Part shown: positions 58,685-64,000 of the stretch, piece after piece | Layout of the letters: each line of letters begins with the position of its first letter | Position numbering within the stretch: position 1 is the first letter of the stretch | Assembly (NCBI GenBank): GCA_951802195.1 | Contig: OX637639.1 | Coordinates: 432,393 to 496,392, forward strand | Length of the DNA stretch: 64,000 bases | Origin: Tausonia pullulans | Lineage: Eukaryota; Basidiomycota; Tremellomycetes; Cystofilobasidiales; Mrakiaceae | Direction: 5' to 3' | Notes under the pieces: model-generated | What the model saw: the letters and a program-made list of their open reading frames with translations, nothing else | Told to the model about the DNA's origin: nothing | Databases searched by the model: none | Made by a program: the position numbers and the translations under genes

Positions 58685-59323
58685 ATTGGGAGAGGGGCGG
58701 GTATGAGGTGAGTGCTGTTGAAGTTGAGTGAATCAATGACCGATGGTGGAAGGATTTAAAGGGGGAGAGGAAAGAGAGTTTGTGAGTTTGGATGGCAGCC
58801 AGGCCTTTCGGGCCTCCTTGAAGCGAAGCAATACCTGGATCTCCTTGCCTCGCCTCCGAACTCGCCTCCGTAGGTCGATCGGGCTCCTACCCCAACTAAC
58901 GGCCTCTTATCCCCGGGACAACTTCGGACTTGAATCTCTTTCCCCACCTCCAGATATATTCGTAGTTTCGCACTGTCACCAAGCCAAAAGCCCGTGCACA
59001 CCAAGCGAGCGCTCCTCGTCTTCCTCATGGCTCTATTCGTCCGTGGCTATCTGCTTCTGAGCCATAGAGTGAGGAGAAGGCATTTTTTTTTCGTGGCATG
59101 ATGATTCGCGTGTCGACCGCTAGTGAAGCACCGTACGGGCCATGTGGAGATCGCCAGCCGACCCAACCCTCGTCTACCCCCGCGCCAAGCCGCCCTCTCC
59201 TCGCCTTGCTGACAGGTTATAACCACTAAGCCCGCTCCTTGGCCCACAAATGAGTCATCCATCCCTCACCTCGCCACCCTCTACTTATCAACCACCACCT
59301 CCGCCATGTACCTGGGCCATTTT
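58685..59323. other. Upstream region of RTA1; no gene seen
   Basis: No supported frame. A T-rich run lies near 59083. It probably holds the RTA1 promoter in its left part. Confidence 0.5.
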
Positions 59324-59533
59324 TGCTAGGATTAGCCCAAGGGTCAGGGTTGAGTAGGATGGCTCGAGAGCAAGGAATATGTAACGGACGAGACAAGTTA
59401 AGGAACGATGAAATGGAAATGATGAGTGAGCAAGGGAGAAGTTGCGCTGACGCCCAATTAATTGGCCAGGAGCAGAACCGATATGGTAAATCCGGGAGAT
59501 CCTCAAATCCGGGAGATCCGGGAGATCCTGACA
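59324..59533 (-). mobile_element. Solo LTR, copy E (short, degenerate)
   Basis: On plus it starts TGCTAGGATTAGCCCAAGGG and ends GGGAGATCCTGACA, the family ends, but only 210 bp long. A short internal duplication of ATCCGGGAGATCC occurs near the right end (59490-59530). No target duplication is seen. Confidence 0.6.
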
Positions 59534-60871
59534 ACGACATATACACGATATCAAGTTATCATGAAACCATCAGAACTTCATGATGACTCAAAATACGTCA
59601 TCATCAGGCGTCCACATCGTTGTTATCCTACTGCTGAGCTTGGACCATAAGTCACAACGTCAATTGCTATAACGTTCTTCGCCTTTTGACTTCTCCCTTC
59701 CAACTCGATTAAAGACGATTCGACCGATCCTGGACTGGCCTTCATGGTACAATCTCAACTTATACGGCGCTATAAGACCCATGTTGTTACAGTGGGTGTA
59801 ACAGGTCAGACAAACTGCATACGGACGGGATCGTTGGCCATGATACGCACAACACAACAGCGGAAGCGACCGAAGGGAACCGACTGTCGGCTTTCCTCAG
59901 CAAGCCGTCGATCTTATGCTTGTTGCTCCTTAAGCACAAAGTTGGGGAAGCTGAAAGTTTGACGTAGTTTACGTCCTGACCCTCCTCTAGATATCTCACT
60001 CTGTACTGCTAGCTGCTCAAGACGGCTCGCACGAGCGCATGTACCTTCGCGTCACCGGCCCTGCCTCGTTATGGTTCCCTCTCCGAGTTTGACGTGTCCA
60101 TCCCCCGCCACGCTGGCCGGTCGCGCCCCGCTCGTCGGCCCCTCGGCCCTCTCGGACGTCCTGCCGCCGGCGCCTCCGTGCGGTCCCAGCCGCCCTGCCC
60201 TTCACCACGCTCGCCGCCTCGTTTCTTTTCCACCACCTAAATTTAATCGAGAACGAGAAGCGCGCCAGGTACGATGTCCGGACGGCCTCTCCTTTTTTCC
60301 CAATCGTTCTCTCTTCTGCTTGCACCCTCTCTCCTTCCCCTGTTGCTCTCTTGAACCACTGGCGCGGCCTCAAGCCCGCCTACGGCCTCTTCTCCCGCCT
60401 CTCCTCCCTTCTCCGTGCCCGCGCTCACTTCTTCGTCTTCTAGTCAGAGCCGTCTCTGCTCTTCGGTCTCTGTTCTCCGCGCTCTGTATGCTTCCCTCTC
60501 TCCACCGGCCCGCGTGACTCATCTCATGACCAGTCGATGCTTCAGCCCTAACACGCTCGTCGCTGCGGGTTTAACCCGCGGCTGGGGTCCACTTAGTCTC
60601 AGTCTACTTCTTGGTGACTAAGATCAGACCTCCCTTCTCGCTTCCCTCTCACCCTCCGCTGTCGTACACGTCATGCACCCTCTAGGTAGCTCACTTTATA
60701 CCGCTCGCTGCTCCACAGGTCTCTAGAGCGATCCATGTAGATACGATTTTCTGGTGGCTGAGGTAGCTCACTCGACACCGATCGCAGCTCAACAGTATGC
60801 ATGCCGATCCGACCGCTCTTCTCAAGTGCCCAGCGCCTCCTCTTCCCCACGTCGATGGCACTACTCTGGCC
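59534..60871. other. Gene-poor stretch; possible decayed coding remnant
   Basis: On plus, about 60190-60445, a frame with LNLIENEKRARYDV and LLNHWRGLKPAYGLFSRL looks coding-like and ends in a stop after HFFVF. It has no intact start and I do not recognise it. The rest shows no supported frame. Confidence 0.35.
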
Positions 60872-62893
60872 TCAGGCCTTTTTGTGACGATACGTGACAC
60901 CGCAGATCGAGCCGGCCACTTGCATGACCCCACTGAAGAGGAGTAGACTGCCGTAATTGTGCAGGCCGTAGCTGCCGGCGCCGCCGCGGAAAAGGTCCGA
61001 TTTGAGGAGCGAACTTGCGATGGGGCCTGGTGCGCACGGGGCAGGCGAGGGTCAGGGCACAGAGGAAGAGACGTGAGGTGGGGCAAGGTACCGACCACTA
61101 GCGATGTTGCCGACGCCGCGGGCGAAAGCAAACAACGAAAAGATGAGGCTCGGGAGGTTCGGGTCATCGTCTGTGCACGCTCATGCGAGACGAGTCAGCT
61201 CTGAGGATCGAATCAGCCAAGGATGAAAGCCGTTCCGCGAAGGTACATACGGCTGACAATTGTGATGAGCTTGCTCCAGAGGCTCGTAAATGCCAGACCC
61301 GTCAGGCCGAAGACGAGCGTGAAGACTATCAGAAGGGCCGACGACTGCCCTGCGAAGCCCCAGAGGAAGATGGACGCCAGCGCAGCCCCACCGGCGGTGA
61401 GCGCAATGACGATGCGTGTTGGCAGGCGGTCCGACAGCCAGCCGAAGAGCAGGAGGCCAGGAACAGAGGCAGCGTTCATGAGCGCGACGAGCGTGGCACC
61501 GTCTGGCTTGCTCTTGATCTCGCTCGCGTAACTGGCCAGCCAGACTGTCGGAACAAACTGAAGAGCGGGATAGGCGGACGGGCAGGGCAGTGAGTCTCGG
61601 ATGAGCAAGCGAGGGCAGGCAGGAGGGACGTACATTGCCGAGCGAGGTCAGAAGGATCGTCGCCACGAAGCAGTAGATGGGCGATCGCCGGAGGAAGCTC
61701 CAATTGATCTGAGTCCTGCGGCGGACGACGTTAACGCTGCTCTTCGCGATGGGGATCCGAGTCTTGATGCCGCAGACGGCGATGCCGCCAATTAGACCGT
61801 ACCCGATACCCTGCGTCGACCGGGGAAGGGTCAGCGGCCGCGGCTCGAGAAGAGATGGCGGAGGGATCGACGAGTGCGATCATGGAAGTCCGGTACGAGA
61901 AGCGCCTGAGGAGAGCCGACATGATGAAGGCTGCGCAGGGGGTAGGAGGTCGCCGTCAGCTTTGCATCATAGGCTGAATCGAGCAGGCAACTGCGACTCA
62001 CGAAAGACCGTCCCGCCGCAGCCGGTGCCAGCGTAAAGCACGCCCGACGCAAGTCCGCGCTTTTTCGAAAACCACTCGAAGAGCAGCAACGCGCACGGCA
62101 GATAGTAAACGCAAGAAAACGGGTAGATGAGCCCGAGGCAGACGAGCAGGTGACTCGGCTGGTCGAGAGGTGCGGCCGGGTCAGCGCTTGGCAACGGCTG
62201 AGGAGAGCAGACGCACCTTGGTTGCGAACGCGCTCCCGATGATGCCAGTGACGGCGGCCGAAAGCCCAAAGAGCTGCATGTGCAGCCGGTAGCTCGGAAA
62301 ACGAGCGAGCAGCGGGCCGAAGAAGACACAGGAGAGGTACATGAGACCAGTCTACGGAAGAGGGCGGTTGGGGTGAGGGTCAGCTCGCGCGACGTGCATG
62401 GGGGACAGCTGAGTGCGAGCTCGGGTCGGACCTGCAGCGTGGCCGCGAGTGTGAGCGTTGACTCGGCGCCGTGGTCATCTTTAAAGAGCTCTGATGTCCA
62501 GTAGCTATGCAGGACTCCCACCTAAACAGAGACATTGTGGCAGCAAGTCAGCCCAGTCGTGCTCGGGGCGAGCCAAGCAGGCAGCGCGAGCTCACCGAAA
62601 ACGGCAGGCCTGTTGCAGTAGCAGCAGCAGCTCCTTAGCTTCGTTCCTCGGCGCATACATGTTGGATGGTTGGGCTCACCCCAGACGAGGACCTCAATCG
62701 CGGTAGCGGCCGCGAGAAACACCCAAGCGTCTTGGCCGCCGTCGACACGAGAGAGTTGCGAGCCTGGGTTGAGCGAGAGTCGGTCGGGTGAGGTCGTCCC
62801 AGACCGGTCGGCCGGGGCGGCCTGTCGGAGGTCGTCGTACGAGTTTGTGTGGAGCGTCGCTGGCGGAAGCGGCTGGAGCTCGATTTGAACCAT
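60872..62893 (-). CDS. Monocarboxylate-permease-like MFS transporter (MCH/SLC16 type)
   Basis: A 12-TM major facilitator resembling fungal Mch4/Mch5 and animal monocarboxylate transporters; substrate is not predictable. Exons, 5' to 3': 62893-62680, 62609-62596 (14 nt), 62521-62432, 62351-62217, 62158-62002, 61930-61872, 61810-61634, 61557-61251, 61170-61096, 61026-60872, giving 460 residues, all in phase. A soluble N-terminus of about 50 residues precedes TM1 (DAWVFLAAATAIEVLVWG). Family-like features: LPFSVGVLHSYWTSEL, FEWFSKKRGLASGVLYAGTG (loop 4-5 pattern of SLC16), a positively charged central loop (NVVRRRTQINW) and FGWLSDRLPTRIVI (motif A repeat in the second half). Introns at 62352-62431 and 61811-61871 use atypical donors (GTCCGA at 62431, GTCGAT at 61871). 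Confidence 0.82.
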
Positions 62894-63029
62894 GCTGGCG
62901 AACGAGATTCGGGAAGATGTCGTTAAAAGGGAGGAGCCCCGGGGAGGGACTGGCGGGCTTGAGAGTCTGTGCGTCGTCATGGGATCGAAAATCGGCTCGT
63001 TCGTTTTTTTTTTGTATTCAAGTCATGGG

Positions 63030-63490
63030 TTATACGTAGAGGACGAGGCAACTCTATGAAAGATGGTGAGTCGTAGCTAGAAAGAGGGAGAGCGAAAATT
63101 AAAGAAGAGGTGGAAGGAAATCATAAAAAAATGGGTTATGGACATAGGCCCATTATAAAAGGTAAAATGGCCATGGTCAAAAGCGTTGATTGGAGATGAC
63201 AGATGTAGGAGGTAAGAGGGGGCGGGGTAAGGTAGATCTACAAGTACATATCAAGATGACCAGCTATGTCGAGCGGTGGCTATGGCCTATGGTCTAACCA
63301 TACTACACCACCCCTCACCTGCTTTTCACCCAGGATGGATGACGGCGCTGGCGGCAGTACCAGCCATCTGGCCACTGCGAGCCATCCACCTCGTGCTCGA
63401 CTGCCAATGTATCTGCCGGATCGTGGCCGCGATCTTGCGGATCTCATCGTCCGTGACAGGGTCGAGGGCTGCGTTCTTATTGTACCTCCG
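63030..63490. repeat. 461-bp direct repeat, right copy
   Basis: Near-identical to 42966-43426. Its right edge is exactly where LTR copy D begins, so the LTR inserted into this copy. The AT-rich sequence just left of it (TTTTTGTATTCAAGTCATGGG, 63010-63029) matches the third copy at about 43620, which shows the unit extends further left than the left copy does. Confidence 0.9.
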
Positions 63491-63779
63491 TGTTAGGATT
63501 CGCCCAAGGGTCGATGGCAGAGAAGATTGGGCGAGGAGGGGAACGTTGGCGATGAAATGTGCTGAGAGTGGTGGCGGGTGATGAAAGGGAACTGAAGTGA
63601 TGGAGGTGACACGGGCTCGCTTAAGGGTCTTGGGCAAGTTTGTCGGGTCCAAATGATAGTCAGAGTGCAGAACAAAATCTACGATGAACTGAGCGTTTTA
63701 TGGACTAGGGTTAAGAACAAGGGAGTGGGTGAGAAGCGCGAGAACGCAAAGAGTGTAAGGCAGATGACGAATAAGAGAG
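63491..63779 (-). mobile_element. Solo LTR, copy D, truncated by the terminal repeat array
   Basis: It starts TGTTAGGATTCGCCCAAGGG like the other minus-oriented copies and follows copy C closely up to GACGAATAAGAGAGG. There the sequence switches abruptly to the 13-nt repeat. The missing end corresponds to about the last 120 bp of copy C. Confidence 0.85.
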
Positions 63780-64000
63780 GTTGGGTCGGTAGGTTGGGTC
63801 GGTAGGTTGGGTCGGTAGGTTGGGTCGGTAGGTTGGGTCGGTAGGTTGGGTCGGTAGGTTGGGTCGGTCGGTAGGTTGGGTCGGTAGGTTGGGTCGGTAG
63901 GTTGGGTCGGTAGGTTGGGTCGGTAGGTTGGGTCGGTAGGTTGGGTCGGTAGGTTGGGTCGGTAGGTTGGGTCGGTAGGTTGGGTCGGTAGGTTGGGTCG
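63780..64000 (+). repeat. 13-nt G-rich tandem array (TTGGGTCGGTAGG), telomere candidate
   Basis: About 16 units of the 13-mer run to the window edge. All are identical except one longer unit with an extra GGTC (about 63865). The G-rich strand runs 5' to 3' toward the right end, as at a chromosome terminus. A subtelomeric minisatellite is the alternative. Confidence 0.85.

Noticed and set aside
60017-60640. Possible protein gene on the plus strand (LNLIENEKRARYDV segment)
   Set aside because: There is no intact start, the frame is interrupted and the family is unknown. It is noted only as a possible decayed remnant.
1-64000. CRISPR arrays, bacterial operons, ribosome-binding sites, riboswitches
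   Set aside because: The window is eukaryotic, and none of these structures were seen.
1-64000. tRNA, 5S rRNA or snoRNA genes
   Set aside because: I looked for GGTTCGANTCC-type B boxes and cloverleaf patterns and found no convincing case by eye. tRNAscan and Infernal runs would be decisive.

Overview
The window looks like a GC-rich, intron-dense basidiomycete chromosome end. Every confident gene is a eukaryotic multi-exon gene, with short introns that mostly start GTGAGT/GTGCGT and often carry a CTGAC-like branch point just before CAG/TAG. Domain content (ISW2-complex ITC1, COMPASS WDR5/SWD3, PPZ phosphatase, CPL1-like cysteine domain, RTA1 exporter) is fungal. A red-yeast or other Pucciniomycotina (Microbotryomycetes) host is my inference from base composition and gene style, not from a search.

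Left part (1-39 kb) is a dense housekeeping region: the 3' end of an SLH1/ASCC3-type helicase (+), ITC1 (-), SWD3/WDR5 (-), importin-9/KAP114 (+), a decayed cytochrome P450 (+), glycerophosphocholine acyltransferase GPC1 (+), a small secreted protein of unknown function (+), a relic LINE (-) and a solo LTR, an eIF4E-binding 4E-T/EAP1-like protein (-), mitochondrial ribosomal protein uS15m (+), PPZ-type phosphatase (+), UTP7/WDR46 (-) and an unknown Ser/Pro-rich protein (+). Chromatin (ITC1, SWD3), nuclear import, ribosome assembly (UTP7), mitoribosome and translational control genes sit side by side with short divergent promoters. I see no operon-like pathway logic.

Right part (about 40-64 kb) is different: gene-poor, with repeats, transporters and secreted proteins. 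It holds a DHA1-type MFS drug/polyamine transporter (+), an antisense fragment of 18S rRNA, a polytopic orphan membrane protein (-), a secreted heme peroxidase with a C-terminal CPL1-like cysteine module (+), an RTA1-family lipid exporter (-) and a monocarboxylate-permease-like MFS (-). Five copies of one solo-LTR family (TG...CA ends, one with a perfect 5-bp target duplication) lie here, as does a 461-bp near-identical direct repeat 20 kb apart. The window ends inside an array of a 13-nt G-rich repeat (TTGGGTCGGTAGG) that truncates an LTR copy. This layout suggests a subtelomere, and the array may be the telomere itself.

The most unusual gene-structure signals are many very small exons (6, 8, 11, 12, 12, 14, 19, 20, 20 and 22 nt), including four consecutive ones in the RTA1 gene, and a possible 16-nt intron in the secreted-protein gene. 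Exon boundaries below were found by hand from splice consensus, reading-frame continuity and recalled family sequence. Nearly all junctions keep phase, and the one that does not (ITC1, near 6.7 kb) is reported.
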